64,000 nt of DNA from Bettongia penicillata ogilbyi (GCA_023548195.1 JAJHZJ010000252.1:4228841-4292840); one strand, 5' to 3'; positions 32,076-43,674 are shown, counted from the first letter of the stretch. Notes: a model not told the origin generated them from the letters alone. Made by a program: numbers and translations.

Positions 32076-32839
32076 TGCACTATTTATGCACTATGCACTA
32101 CAGCATATTAAAAAGCAATTGATTAAATATTGATATGACAACTGCTTGAAAAGTAAAAGGTGCTTTGCACCCTCCGGAAAGCAATCAGGGTGAGGAACAC
32201 CAAATATGGGGATTAGAAAGCATGTTCTTAAAATCTATATTCTTTTCTCGATGATCAAATGTCTTATCTTATTAGCCATAGGAAAGATCCTGCAGAGGGC
32301 ATCTACTTTAGTCTCAGTTCGTAGTGAACAGTATGAAATTTGGGTCTTTAAACCAGATTCAGAATTCCTCAAACTGTCCCCAGTTGCACAAATTCTTTCA
32401 TGGTTCAAAGCAACTTTTTTACACCTTCTGGAACTCAGTCTTTCCTTCTCTTTTTTTTCTTATAGACATAGTTGTCCACCTTTTGGAAGGAAGTTATTGC
32501 AAAGGGTCCACGAATTTGTAATTAAGAAATGCCTTCTGCCTGCTGAATAAAAGTATCTCTCATACGTTATTATGTAGTGTTATGTAATAGTATTTTGTAG
32601 TAATATTTTTCCAGTGGTCATATTTGTTATTCAGATAAATGAGAATTTAAAATGCTACTGAATTCATTGCAGTTTTGGGGATCATGCATATTCTTACTCA
32701 ATGGGAATTAATAATACAATTGCCAATGCATAAGGGTTCACAATATTGGGAGTCATTAAAAAGCAGTTTTTATTTTTGAAAAGGTTAAGAAATACTTTTA
32801 TAGACTTCCCCCATCCTGTCACTTATTAAATTATACATC
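32076..32839. other. Unassigned repeat-free stretch
   Basis: A 114-codon plus frame at 32206-32550 carries no recognisable domain and overlaps a T-rich acceptor-like tract ('cttctcttttttttcttatag', about 32445-32465). No coding call is made. Confidence 0.3.
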
Positions 32840-32975
32840 TTGTGCCATATTTCTTTTTGTACGCCTTGGATTCTGCAATTAAACTAGTAACTCCTTTGAG
32901 TGAAGGGACAGTGTCTTTTCTCATCTTTCTAACCCCATGCACTGAACATGCTACATTTGCATTTAATATATTTAT
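32840..32975 (+). repeat. L2 LINE 3' end (degraded)
   Basis: 'aactagtaactcctttgagtgaagggacagtgtcttttctcatctttctaaccccatgcactgaacatgctacatttg' follows the L2 terminal order. Confidence 0.68.
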
Positions 32976-33015
32976 ATTTATATATTATATATATATATTA
33001 ATAAATATATCTTAA
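32976..33015. repeat. TA-rich low-complexity tract
   Basis: TATTTATA/TATATA words only. Confidence 0.85.
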
Positions 33016-33599
33016 ATTAAGTCATAGAGTGCCAGGGCAGGAACTCATCTTGAAGGGTCATTTTATCTAGCCATCAGACTTGAGTGAACCGCATGTAACC
33101 CATTCCAACAAGGCCAGTAATATTCCCTAAAGGTTTCCAAGGAAGTGGATTTCTGTTGTTAACGATTGTCTTTATCAGGTAGCTTTTCTTATCTCTAGCC
33201 TATTTCTCTCAAATAATAATTGGAGGTTCTTTTCCCTTCCTCCCTTTGTATTACTGGAAAACTTTAGTCACCATTTCCCAGGGATAATAATTATGTTTCA
33301 TCTACTAGGAAGTCTCTTTATAAAGCTGGTATTTGGGAATAAGATCAACACATGTATCACATGATGCCCTTGTCATAGCTAGTGTTTAGATTAGTAGTTT
33401 GATCTATGTCAGATCTACATCCATGTAATGGTTTCAGTTATAACAGGGTCCTAAAGTACTTGAAGGAGTCATGTCTACCACGAGACTTCTTTTTTCTTCT
33501 TCAGGCTGAATAATTCCAATTCTTGTTCTTTTTCTTTATCTAAGGATGTGGTGCAGATAGTTGTCTGTGAAGAAGGAATCTAATTTCAGTGATTCGTGT
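33016..33599. other. Unassigned stretch, possible MIR3/CR1 relic
   Basis: 'gtcatagagtgccagggcaggaactcatcttgaagggtcattttatctagcca' resembles the 'atagaatgttagagctggaagggacctt...catctagtcca' class of old repeats. The rest is not assignable. Confidence 0.35.
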
Positions 33600-34965
33600 T
33601 TTCAAAAGTCTAACTTTGCTGAATAATATAGTAAAAAGGACAATTAAATATTTCCAAAATTGAATTTATAGTCAAAACAATACTGATCAAAGGACAAGAG
33701 TTTTAAAAATGAAACCAGATAAAACTGGAATGAAATTGATAATGGAAAAACAAATGAGCAAAGATATCAAGGGACATAGTGATAAAAGAAAAAGTTGATG
33801 AAAACAGTCTTGTACTTCCAGGCTTCAAGGTTTTACAAAGCGGTTATGATTAACACTATATAGTAGTGGGTAAAAGTGGAATAAAATAATGTGCCAGAAT
33901 GCAACCATACATATTCACACATATGTATGTATACATACACACATGCATGTATATATACATACACATTAACATTAGATTAACCTATAAAAAATAAAGCCTT
34001 GGCAAAAATTTAATTATTTAACAAAAGTGGTTGGATAAAATTGGGTGGTAAATTTGCAAATTGTATCATACAACTAATACAATATACCTTAGGGATTCTA
34101 ACTATATAGTAGACTTTAAAATTATAAGAAAAAAATTATAATCTTAATTGTGATGAAAATGACTCCCCCTTCTCCCCAAATCATCATATAGAAGGGATTA
34201 TTCTAGAGAAGATAGATGTGTTTGACTATATTTATTTATTTTTTAATTCTATGCTTCAAAAAGAAGTAATTAAAAAAGACAGATTGGAAAAATGGTTTCA
34301 TTAATATTACAGATTAAAATTCTTATACTTAAAATTTATAAAGAATTACTAAAATTTGATAATGATAACTGCCAATCTATGATTAATAAAAAAGGATATA
34401 AACATACCATTGTCAAAAAGTGAAAAACAAATTGTAAATAATCACTTGAAAATACATCCAACATCATTAATGACCAAAAGGATACAAATGAAAACAATTA
34501 TGATTTACTATCCCACTTTGATCAAATTGCCAAAAGTAATTAAAAGTAGTAATATTCAATATTGGTGGAGCTTAGAGAAAACAGGTACATTCATTCAATG
34601 CTGATAGAATTGCTAACTTGGGTTATGTTTTACTTTTTTAATCTGGCATTATAAAAGTCAGAAAAATAGTCATACCTTTTAACTCTATCATTGGAAATAA
34701 TTTTGAGGAATTTGTTTGGAATAAATTTTGAAAATACTGTTAAAAACAACAACAATGCTAACTGTTTAAAGATGTTCACAGCAGCATTTTCTGTAGCTAG
34801 AAAAATGCTGGAAGAAATTTACGTGTTCAACAATAGGGAAATGATTAAATAAACTGGGTCACATATTTTGATGCAGACCACATGAGAGGGAAAATGAACT
34901 AGAATGAATGGAGAAAGAGTCTTGAGGGAGGCAGAGGCAGTGACTAAAAAGTTATTAGGCTATTT
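33600..34965 (+). repeat. Degraded L1 (ORF2 3' part to 3'UTR)
   Basis: A-rich plus strand with 'cttccaggcttcaaggttttacaaagcggttatgatta' (the YKAV-type segment of L1 ORF2), then 'aacatcattaatgaccaaaaggatacaaatgaaaacaattatg', 'tattggtggagcttagagaaaacaggtacattcattcaatgctg' and 'gatgttcacagcagcattttctgtagctagaaaaatgctgg'. A CA/TA microsatellite interrupts it at about 33905-33965. No usable frame remains. Confidence 0.75.
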
Positions 34966-35444
34966 TATGCATTAAAATAATTTACTGAAACATACTTTAA
35001 GAGCATTTTAAAATTAGTTCTATTGATTAATGTTAAGATCATCGTAAATAACTTTAAAGAAAAACAAAGACCCAACACTATAACCAGCATTCTCCTTTCT
35101 TTTAGCACAAAGGGAGAAAGTACAAAGAAAAGGTAATATTCAAGTATGGTATAAGAAGGTGGGTTCAAGAGTAAGATATAGTTTTCTTTATCAAAGTCTG
35201 TGAATCCCATCATCAATGAATAAAAATTGCAGGGAGCAGTTGGAAAGAGATCACAATAACCTAGAAAGAGGAAGTAGGGCTCCCTGGAGCCAAATGGGCA
35301 TCATCTGTACCTCTAATGATCAATGGATCTCAGAAAGTTTTAGGGGAAGACTCTTGAGACTTCTGGTTGTGATTGTAATTTTTCTTCTCATTTATTATTT
35401 TATTGCTCTTTGTTGCCAGATTCTTGGATAGCTGAGACATTCTG
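34966..35444. other. Unassigned stretch
   Basis: No repeat is recognised with confidence. Short frames on both strands have no domain. Confidence 0.3.
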
Positions 35445-35640
35445 GTCTTATTAAGTGACAGCATATAGGGGCACTGGCTTTGAAGTTGGAGGACTTGAGT
35501 TTGACTCTCTGATTTTGCCAATTCTTATCTGTGTGACCTTAAACAAGATACTTATTCTCTCTTGGCTTCAATTTCCTAATCTAAAAATGCATTCATCAGC
35601 CTTGAAGATCTCTTTAAGATTTAGATGATCTTATAATTGC
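35445..35640 (+). repeat. MIR SINE (degraded)
   Basis: 'gacagcatataggggcactggctttgaagttggaggacttgagtttgactctctgatt', 'tgtgtgaccttaaacaagatacttattctctcttggcttcaatttcctaatct'. Confidence 0.72.
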
Positions 35641-35724
35641 ATATTTCAGAAGGAAAAGGAAGTAACCATGTGAACTATAATTCTGGACCTGGTTCTACCC
35701 AATAAAAGAAACTGGTTGGTTTTT

Positions 35725-36030
35725 GTTGTTTCATTTGTTCTTCATTCTCCAAGAGGACCATGATATCAGGGAGATGATGACATGACTTGCAGATGACTTT
35801 GATTTAAGTGACGGAGAGCTGTGCAAGGTCACCAGCCTCACTTTCTCCTCTTGAGTCATCTAGGTCCAATGGCCAGATAGTCCTCTGGAAGACTGGAGAT
35901 GGCCCAGGATGCAATGGGAAACCATGACCCTTTTATGCTAAGGTCTCTTCAGGTTCTCACTTTGAGTGAGGAAAAGCCCATTCAGTGAACAGGTCCCTTT
36001 AAGAAGTGAATGAAGGAACGGCCCCTTGTA
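35725..36030 (-). repeat. RTE-tailed SINE, copy 3
   Basis: Antisense copy starting 'ttgttgtttcatttgttcttcattctccaagaggaccatgatatcagggagatgatgacatgacttgca', through 'gagctgtgcaaggtcaccagcctcactttctcctc', to 'cattcagtgaacaggtccctttaagaagtgaatgaaggaacggcccctt'. It has the same 5' extension as copy 2. Confidence 0.88.
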
Positions 36031-37144
36031 ATGGTAATTTGAATTGCAAAATCTTCCATATTCTTTAGTAGGCCCATTAAGTCACATAGAGTCTGTGGTG
36101 GGAGGAGTTTGCTGAATGAGGAGTGCAGGAAGAGGTAGAGCTAGAGTAGAACTGAGGGGAAGTTAGTAAGAGAGCAGTCAGACCTAGGAATGATGCAGGC
36201 TCTTGGGTTGCATGAGTGATTATATGATTGTTTGTGATATTGTTTAAGAGAGCCTGCTTGTGACAAGTATAATGGACCTGGCCTCACAGGGGGAAGGCTT
36301 GGAGGTGGTATTGTTCTCTGCATTGTTACTGTATATCGATTTTTGTTGCTGTGATGGATTTGGGTCTGAATAAATATTTTGGTTCTGTCTTCCAGGTGGA
36401 GAGTCTGTGGTATTTCTGAATTATGCTGTGATATTCATGGTTGCCTTGGAAACTGTGAATATTGCAATGGCATACATCCCTGTAATAATAATTAATAATA
36501 AGAGTAAATTGGGAGGGGAAGACTCTCAGGGTTAGACAAAGGAGAAAGTTACTATTTACCCTTCCCTTTGAGCAGGGACCTGTTGTTGTCCAAGCTGTGA
36601 GCTCCAGAGTGAATTAGGCTTAAGGCTTAGTCTTTGAGAAAGAAATCTAGCCAGTAAATCCCAAGTTAAGGAGGCAGCTTTCAAGCATCAAAATGTACCT
36701 TTCTTTGGGCAGAGCACCTCCAGGTAAGGCAGAGGAGAAGAGAGGAGATGGGAGGAGAAGGAGGGAAGGATTGTTAATGAGTGGAATCTTGGGAGAAGTG
36801 ACCATACCATCATAGATAAAGAGGGTAACATCAGACATAATCAGAATTATAATCCACAAGTTGGGCTAGCTGATTCCAAGAAATTAAAAAAATAGAATAG
36901 GTAAAATCCAATCATCTGACTTTCCATAGCATGTCTCCTTGAAAGGGGTGGAATATGTAAGAATAAAATATGAATACTCAAATACTAGTGATTTTGAGGA
37001 GGAAGACAACAGGAAAGTAATCCAAGGAGGCTGATATGGCCACATAGGGAGTTTGTTGACCAATTTAGATTTGAAAAAGACATATGCAAAAAGTGGAAGC
37101 AAAAACAGATAATGACAGGTAAATACACAAGAGTGGCCTTATTT
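36031..37144. other. Mostly unassigned; short related-repeat fragment at 36505-36560
   Basis: 'aaattgggaggggaagactctcagggtt...aaaggagaaagttactattta' at 36505-36560 matches the 5' extension of the SINE copy at 32020-32075. The remainder shows no gene or clear repeat. Confidence 0.35.
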
Positions 37145-37400
37145 AGGGAGGTAGAGCCAAGATGGCAGAACAGAAGGAAGGCTAAATTCTTGTCTACAAC
37201 TCCTCCAAAGACATCAGTAAAGAAAAAAAAATCATTAAAAAAAAATTCCTCATGGGGAAATTCAGAAAAAGTCACAGTGAATCATTTCTCTAGCCCAAGT
37301 AAACAAAGGGAAACAGAGAGGTCTGCAGACATTGCGGACAGGGTTTGGGGAAGGAGGGACTGCACACCAGCACAAAAGAAGGCTCTCCTCCTTCACCCTC
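37145..37400 (+). repeat. L1/HAL1 5'UTR start fragment
   Basis: Begins 'gaggtagagccaagatggcagaacagaag', the diagnostic 5' start of mammalian L1-type elements, with GCCAAGATGGC at 37156-37166. It diverges after about 250 bases, and ORF1 is not reached. The 127-codon plus frame 37112-37495 overlies this fragment. Confidence 0.7.
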
Positions 37401-37694
37401 TAGAGCATTTCTTTTTGATAATCCCATTCCATAGTTTCTCTCTTCTGGTTCCCTCAGTGATCCTTAGAGAAGGTAAAACTTCCAAGGAAAAATAGGTTTT
37501 GTTTCCTCTTTTCAAGAACATTAGTACTCTACCAGAATACAACTAGACTTTTCAACCTATTTGGACTCAATTAACTTTTCTAAGGTGTTCTTTGCTTCAC
37601 TGAATTTGTGGTCTTAAAAAACAAAACAAAAATTTCCCGACCCTGGTTTGCTAAAAATAACATCATGAATTCTGTTAAAAGTCTATTTATTCAC
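37401..37694. other. Unassigned spacer
   Basis: No feature is recognised. Confidence 0.35.
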
Positions 37695-37800
37695 AATGAA
37701 TAGAACACTTGCTCTGGAGACAGGAGGACTTGAGTTCAAATGCAAGCCTCAGACACTTACTAGTTGTGTAACTCTGGGCAAGTCACTTAACCCCCATCCC
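37695..37800 (+). repeat. MIR/MAR1-type SINE head fragment
   Basis: 'aatagaacacttgctctggagacaggaggacttgagttcaaatgcaagcctcagacacttactagttgtgtaactctgggcaagtcacttaaccc' with box-B-like 'gagttcaaat'. Confidence 0.88.
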
Positions 37801-37804
37801 ATTA

Positions 37805-38700
37805 AGATAACGTTAAACTTTGTGGGATTAAGTATTCTTGGGTTCAAACTGTTTTTCTTTGCTTTTTTTTTATGCCATATTCCAATCTTTTCTTTTATTT
37901 ATGCTACTGATATGAAGTTCTCAGTAATTCAGAACAGAGTTCCTAAGTATATGAGATAACCCTTTTTCCCTGCTTTTAATATTTTCCCTTTGACTTCTGA
38001 AGTTTGGTCACTACATTTATGAGTTAGTACAATCTAGGGTTCCATTTTCTTAATATCATGTTGATTTTCTTGTTTTATGCTCTACCTTCTAGTTCCAATA
38101 TATGCAGTAGTTCAGAAAAAATTGTTTGAGATTTCCTGAGATACGACATTTAAACTTTTTGTTTAATGTGTTTTTTAATGAAGCTTATCATTCTTAGACT
38201 GTTCCAGCAAACCTTCTTCTATGTCTATTATCATAGTTTATTATGATTTTTTTATTTATTGCTTTTACTCTAATATTTGCTCATCTTTGCAAGACTGAGC
38301 TCCATAACCTATATTCTCTTTCAAGAGTATTTCCTGATTTTCTAAAATTTTCTAGCTTTTCTTTATAAACATTTCATTCTTTTACTTTTTTCTTTAAAAG
38401 TTCTAATTTTGCTCGTTTTTGAGAATTACATTTTCTTATGAGCAAGGTAGCAACATATTGATAGGCTGAGCGCTGAAGATCAGTCCTAATTTCATTCTTT
38501 GTTTCTTTCTTCAATTCCTTAATTAGCCATTTTCAATCTTCTTGGGGGTGTTTGTGAAATATCTCATTTTTTTTTAGTCTCTAAATTAGTTTTCTATTAA
38601 GAATTTCATGTAAGAGATTTCTAACTTTTCCTTTCTTTCTGTATGCACGTGAATTTTACATGTATGTGCTGCTGAATGTGCATTATATTTTCTTTCACAC
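37805..38700 (-). repeat. Old L1/HAL1 ORF1-region relic (antisense)
   Basis: T-rich plus strand with 'aagtattcttgggttcaaactg', 'atgccatattccaatc' and later 'ctttcttcaattccttaattagcc'. The order parallels the antisense ORF1 of the better HAL1 (40.4-41.3 kb: 'ggtgattcttggtttgagtcctag', 'atatcatattccatgcccttcgatcc'). Much diverged, with no frame left. Confidence 0.5.
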
Positions 38701-39231
38701 ATTTCTTGCTGTTTTCCAGTGTTAAAGAGAAGTTGCACTTCAACAAAACCTTTCACTCAGTTATCTTTTTATAAGGTCCTCATTCCCAGAAACTGAAAGT
38801 TGACTGAACTATAGTATGTGATTTTTGTAATATATAGGGAAACTGACAAAAGCCTAGGATCTCTGTGCAGGTATATGTTGTTCTTCTTTTCTTTTTAAAT
38901 CTTTTCTTTTTATTTTTAAGACTTGAATACAAAAGCTTAAATATATAATAAGGAAGGAAAAAGAAACACTGTAAACTTAAATATTAAAACTTAAAATAAG
39001 AAAAGAAAAAAAGTCATGTGCAGCAGAATGTGAGAGAATTAAAAATGTACAGCAATAAATTTTCATTTCAAGAAAGCCTGTACATTAAATGCCGCACATT
39101 GTGTTAAAAGCTGTCCATCTTTTCTTTGTTTCCTTTTATTCTCTGTTCTACACTTTTCGCTTTGTTTCCCACCCCCCTTCTTTCCCCTTCCTTCTAGGCT
39201 GCAATTAAGTGTGGATATATTTAGATATAGA
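38701..39231. other. Unassigned T-rich stretch
   Basis: Possibly further 3'UTR-like sequence of an antisense L1/HAL1. No diagnostic landmark. Confidence 0.3.
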
Positions 39232-39270
39232 TATATACATACACATAAAACATATTAACGTACATATATA

Positions 39271-39304
<34 letters not shown>
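39232..39304. repeat. TA/CATA microsatellite
   Basis: Ends in about 14 uninterrupted TA units. Confidence 0.93.
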
Positions 39305-40386
39305 CTTTCCCTAAAAAAGTCTACTCCTAATCTTTGTTTTTATATTTGTATATCTTATTCCCTATCCCTCCTGGCTCCTCTACTTTACTCCTACTTTCTA
39401 CCTTGCTCTCCTATTAGTTAACTTTTTTTTATTTTTAAATTTATTTAACTTTTTTACATTCATTTTCACAAAATTTTGGATTCCAAATTTTCTCCCCATT
39501 TATCCCCTCCCCCCACCCCAATACACCCAGCATTCTAATTTTCCCTATCACCAATCTGCCCTCTCTTCTATCATCCCTCCCTTCCCTTGTCCCCATCTTC
39601 TCTTTTGTCCTGTAGGGCCAGATAACTTTACATACCCCATTACCTGTATTTCTTATTTCCTAGTAGCAAGAACAGTACTCAATAGTTGTTCCTAAAACTT
39701 TGAGTTCCAACTTCTCCCCATCCCTCCCTCCCCACCCATTCCCTTTGGGAAGGCAGGTAATTCAATATAGGCCATATCTGTGTAGTTTTACAAATGACTT
39801 CCATAATGGTCATGTTGTGTAAGACTAACTGTATTTCCCTCCATCCTATCCTGTCCCCCATTGCTTCTACTCTCTCTTTTGATCCTATCCCTCCCCAAGA
39901 GTGTTGATTTCAAATTGCTCCCACCTCCCATTGCCCTCCCTTCCATCTTATCCCCTTAACCCCTTATCCCCTTCTCCCCCACTTTCCTGTATTGTAAGAT
40001 AGGTTTTCATACCAAAATGAGTGTGCATTTTATTCCTTCCTTTAGTCAAATGTGATGAGGGTAAACTTCATGTTTTTCTTTCACCTCCCCTCTTTTTCCC
40101 TCCACTAAAAAGTCTCCTGTCTGCATCTTCTATGAGAGATAATTTTCCCCACTCCATTTCTCCTTCTCTCCTCCCAATATATTTCTCTCTCACTGCTTAA
40201 CTTCATATTTTTTAAGATACGATCTCATCCTATTCAATTCACTCTGTGCTCTCTGTCTCTGTGTGCATGCACATGTGTGTGTAACATGAGTTACAAATAT
40301 TGTCTTTCCATGTAGTAATGTAAGCAGTTCAACTTTACTAAGTCCCTTATGACTTCTCTTTGCTGTTTACTTTTTCATGCTTCTCT

Positions 40387-41480
40387 TCATTCTTGTGTTT
40401 GAAAGTCAAATTTTCTTTTCAGCTCTGGTCTTTTCTTCAAGAATGCTTGAAAGTCCTCTATTTCACTGAAAGACCATTTTTTTCCCCTGAAGTATTATAC
40501 TCAGTTTTGCTGGGTAGGTGATTCTTGGTTTGAGTCCTAGTTCCTTTGAATTCTGGAATATCATATTCCATGCCCTTCGATCCCTTAATGTAGAAGCTGC
40601 TAGATCTTGAGTTATCCTGATTGTATTTCCACAATACTGGAATTGTTTCTTTCTAGCTGCTTGCAATATTTTCTCCTTGACCAGGGAACTCTGGAATTTG
40701 GCCACAATGTTCCTAGGAGTTTCTCTTTTTGGATCTCTTTCAGGCGGTGATCAGTGGATTCCTTGAATATTTATTTTGCCCTCTGGTTCTAGAATCTCAG
40801 GGCAGTTTTCCTTGATAATTTCATGATGATGATGTTCCTTTTTTGATCATGGCTTTCAGGTAGACTCATAATTTTTATGTTGTCTCTCCTGGATCTATTT
40901 TCTAGGTCAGTTGTTTTCCAATGAGATATTTCACATTATCTTCCATTTTTTCATTCTCTTGGTTTTGTTTTATGATTTCTTGGTTTCTCATAAAGTCATT
41001 AGACTCCATCTGTTCCATCCTAATTTTGAGAGAACTATTTTCTTCAGTGAGCTTTTGAACCTCTTTTTCCATTTGGCTAATTCTGCTTTTGAAAGCATTT
41101 TTCTCCTCATTGGCTTTTTGAACCTCTCTTGCCAATTGAGTTAGCCTGTTTTTCAAAGTGTTTTCTTCAGCATTTTTTTGGGTCTCCTTTAGCAAGGTGT
41201 TGACCTGCTTTTCATGCTTTTCTTGCATCTCTCTCATTTCTCTTCCCAGTTTTTCCTCCACCTGTCTAACTTGATTTTCCAAATCCTTTTTGAGCTCTTC
41301 CATGGCCTGAGCCCACCAGACATCCACCTGGGATGTCTGGGATACAGAAGCCTTGACTTCTATGTCTTTCCCTGATGGTAAGCATTGTTCTTCCTCTTCT
41401 GAAAGGATAGGAGGAGATATCTGTTCACCAAGAAAGTAACCTTCTATGGTCTTATTTGTTTTTCCCTTTTCTGGGCCTTT
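40387..41480 (-). pseudogene. L1-type ORF1 relic of the HAL1 element
   Basis: ORF1p is the RNA-binding chaperone of L1-type elements: an N-terminal coiled coil forming trimers, then an RRM and a C-terminal domain. Visible here is a long Glu/Lys-rich coiled coil (41327-40902, with Leu/Met/Ile heptads). A frameshifted RRM region follows (ENRSRRDNIKI segment near 40895). Then comes a well-preserved C-terminal domain (40705-40463) with AKFQSS..KEKILQAARKK, RITQDLAASTLRDRRAWN and RITYPAKLS. Another frame shift precedes the terminal FDFQTQE segment. No ATG is evident at the expected start, so the 141-codon piece opens on GTG. At least two frame breaks make it non-functional. Confidence 0.88.
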
Positions 41481-42133
41481 TCTCAGCTAGTTACTTGACT
41501 TATGAGTTTCCTCTCCACATCTGCCTCCCCTCCTGTTCCACCCAGCTAGTACTTGGGGTCTGAGATTCAAATGCTGCTTCCCAGCGTCTGGGCTTTTGGG
41601 GAGGGCGGGGCTGCTGTTCAGTGTGAGATTAAGTTCAGGTGCTCAGGTGACGGCAGGGCCACCACACAGAGCTCAATTCCCTTAGGGGGTTTATTCGGAG
41701 ACTTTCAACAATGGATCAGAACTCCTGCCTGCTTTGGGAGCCTCTGTCCACTGCTGCCTCCACTGCTGCCTCCCGAGGGGGCCTGAGTTTTGGAGACACC
41801 CCACTCCCCTCTCAGCAAACTGAAAAGACCCTCTTGCTGACCTTTGGTGCCTGTGGGTGGAGGGACCTGTGCTGCCACTGGAGATTCTGCCCCTGAAGCC
41901 TGCTCGGTTCTGCTCCTCTCGGTGCCTCGTGGCCAAAGCAGGGCTGGGCTCTGCTCCGGGTCTGGTGCATGACAGACCTTTGGTGTCAGTTTTTCAGGTC
42001 TCTCTGGAACAGAAATCTCCTCCACTCCGTTGTTGTGTGGCTTCCACTGCTCCAGAATTTGTTGGGAGTTCTTCTTTATAGGTATTTTATGGGCTGTGGG
42101 TTAGGAGCTAGTATAAGTGTATCTTTCTACTCT

Positions 42134-42144
42134 GCCATCTTGGC
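42134..42144 (-). promoter_or_regulatory. YY1-type site at HAL1 5' end
   Basis: GCCAAGATGGC on the minus strand, about 9 bases from the element's 5' end. CAAGATGGC is the classical YY1 core, known to position transcription initiation in human L1. The same word sits at 37156-37166 in the other 5'UTR fragment. Confidence 0.65.
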
Positions 42145-42169
42145 TCCTCCCCTTGTTGTTCTTATTTTC

Positions 42170-43170
42170 AAAAAGCAGGGGAAGAGGGAAAAAGTAGATT
42201 CTAAGGACTGCGGACAAATGAGGTTAAATGTTGTATCTTGGAAAAATTTATGGTGAACATTTGGCAAGGCAAATATTGATCACTGTAAAACAGAGATGGT
42301 TCATGCCACACTAACCCCATTTCCCTTTTTGACAGGGTTATTGACTGTTGCAGACTTGTTGACTTCACCAGACTGGAAAAGGAGTCTATGGCACAAGAAA
42401 AGTTAATAACCCCTGATCTAAACTTTCTAGCTTTAGTGGATCTCAATTGTATCATTTTTTTTTTAATTTTCTATGAAACCATCCGAGAGGTCTCTAGAAG
42501 AGTGCTACCCAAATATGCCTTCATCCCTGCTGTGTTATCATTGATATCATTGTTATCAACTTGGATAAAAGCATAGATGCTATGCTTATCAAATTACATA
42601 TGATGTGACCCTGACAGTGGCATCCAGTACATGAAATGTTGAATCATAAAGATCTCAAGAAGCTAAATCCTACACTTGGATTAAAAAAAAAAAAAAATCA
42701 GCTGCACAAGCTCCATATGGGGGAGACTTGGCTAGATAGAATGTCTGGAAGAAGGCAGTGAGAATGGTCAGGGAACTCAAAATTATAACGTATGTGAGTT
42801 GGTAGAAGGAAATGAGGAGATTTGGTTTTGGAGGTGGGGACAAAGCTGCACATGGCATCTGTTTTCAAATATTTGAAGACTTATCAAGTTGAAGTTATAT
42901 TAAACTCATTCTGTTTGACTTCAGAGAATAGAATGAAGGCTGTTGGATGAAAGTTATAGACTCCAGCTCCAGCTCAGTATAAGGAAAGATAATCAGACAA
43001 TCAAAACTATCTGACAATAGCCTGAGTTGCCTCAGGAGCTAGTGGAGACCTTTATGGATGCCCATATGACCACTTGTCAGAATATTTTGGAGAGGAAGTT
43101 CTTTTTCCAGGTATGAATTGAGATAAATGACTTCTGAAGTCCTTATAACTAGAATTCTACAGTCCTGTTG
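42170..43170 (+). repeat. CR1/L3 LINE, degraded
   Basis: The 3' part is clearest: 'ggcatctgttttcaaatatttgaagacttatcaagttgaag', 'cagcctgagttgcctcaggagctagtggagacc', 'gcccatatgaccacttgtcagaatattttgg', 'aaatgacttctgaagtccttataactagaattctacagtcctg'. The upstream part (42320-42600, 'ctaaactttctagctttagtggatctcaattg') is probably the same element but is less certain. Confidence 0.68.
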
Positions 43171-43422
43171 AACTCCCTTAGAAGATCTGAAAGTTCTATG
43201 GGTTCACATTATGGTCAAAAGGTTCATGTTCCTATTACACAGTGGATTAGGAAGTAGAAAAACCCTGCTGATGCCAACAGACTATGACAAAGGAAAGCTA
43301 GTTGCAGAGGCCTGAGAAATTAAAGGAAAAGGAAAGGGGGAAAAAAATGAAATTTTTACTACTTTCACTGGCAGATGACCTTGTATTCCCCTAGAAAGGC
43401 TACAAAGAAATATCTAGATCAG
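43171..43422. other. Unassigned spacer
   Basis: No feature is recognised. Confidence 0.35.
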
Positions 43423-43674
43423 GGGTTCTTAACCTGGAGTCTTTGAACTTTTTCTAAAAATTTTTTGATAACTCCATGTCAATCCTATTAGTTTCCTCTG
43501 TAATCTTATATATTTTAGTTCATGCATTTAAATACATTCTGAGAAGGGATCCATAGACTTTACCAGCACTGTGCCTGGCACACAGTAGGTGATTATTAAA
43601 TGTTTTCTGACTTGATCAGACAGGCAAAGGGGTCAATGACACACAAAAAGTTGAAGAACCCCTTTCCTAGGTAT
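43423..43674. repeat. hAT-type 'gttcttaacctggggtc' MITE, copy 2, with inner insertion
   Basis: Terminal inverted sequences 'caggggttcttaacct' and 'agttgaagaaccccttt' bracket 'tttttgataactccatgtcaatcctattagtttcctctgtaat' and 'acattctgagaagggatccatagactttaccag'. A 50-base L2/MIR-like 3' fragment (43567-43616, 'cactgtgcctggcacacagtaggtgattattaaatg') sits inside it and is absent from the copies at 28.6 and 52.0 kb. Confidence 0.72.

Larger units (their letters stand above)
39422..42152 (-). mobile_element. HAL1 (half-LINE) element, nearly end-to-end
   Basis: Read on the minus strand, it starts 'ggggaggagccaagatggcagagtag' at 42152. It has a 5'UTR of roughly 670 bases, an L1-type ORF1 region (about 41480 to 40387), and then a purine-rich 3'UTR of about 965 bases ending in AATAAA-rich A/T sequence near 39422. 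No ORF2 endonuclease or RT sequence lies between ORF1 and the 3' end. This is the HAL1 organisation (L1-derived, ORF1 only). A secondary internal deletion of an L1 is the alternative. Length is about 2.73 kb. It must have used another L1's ORF2p. Confidence 0.8.

Noticed and set aside
32206..32550. 114-codon plus frame near a pyrimidine-AG tract
   Set aside because: No recognisable domain, and the acceptor-like tract lies inside the frame. No coding evidence.
40902..41327. 141-codon Glu/Lys-rich coiled-coil frame as a possible host gene
   Set aside because: It continues out of frame into an L1-type RRM and C-terminal domain and lies between L1-type 5' and 3' untranslated regions, so it is the HAL1 ORF1 relic.
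41553..42081. GC-rich overlapping frames resembling a CpG-island first exon
   Set aside because: The sequence is the HAL1 5'UTR in antisense. The composition belongs to the element's promoter region.
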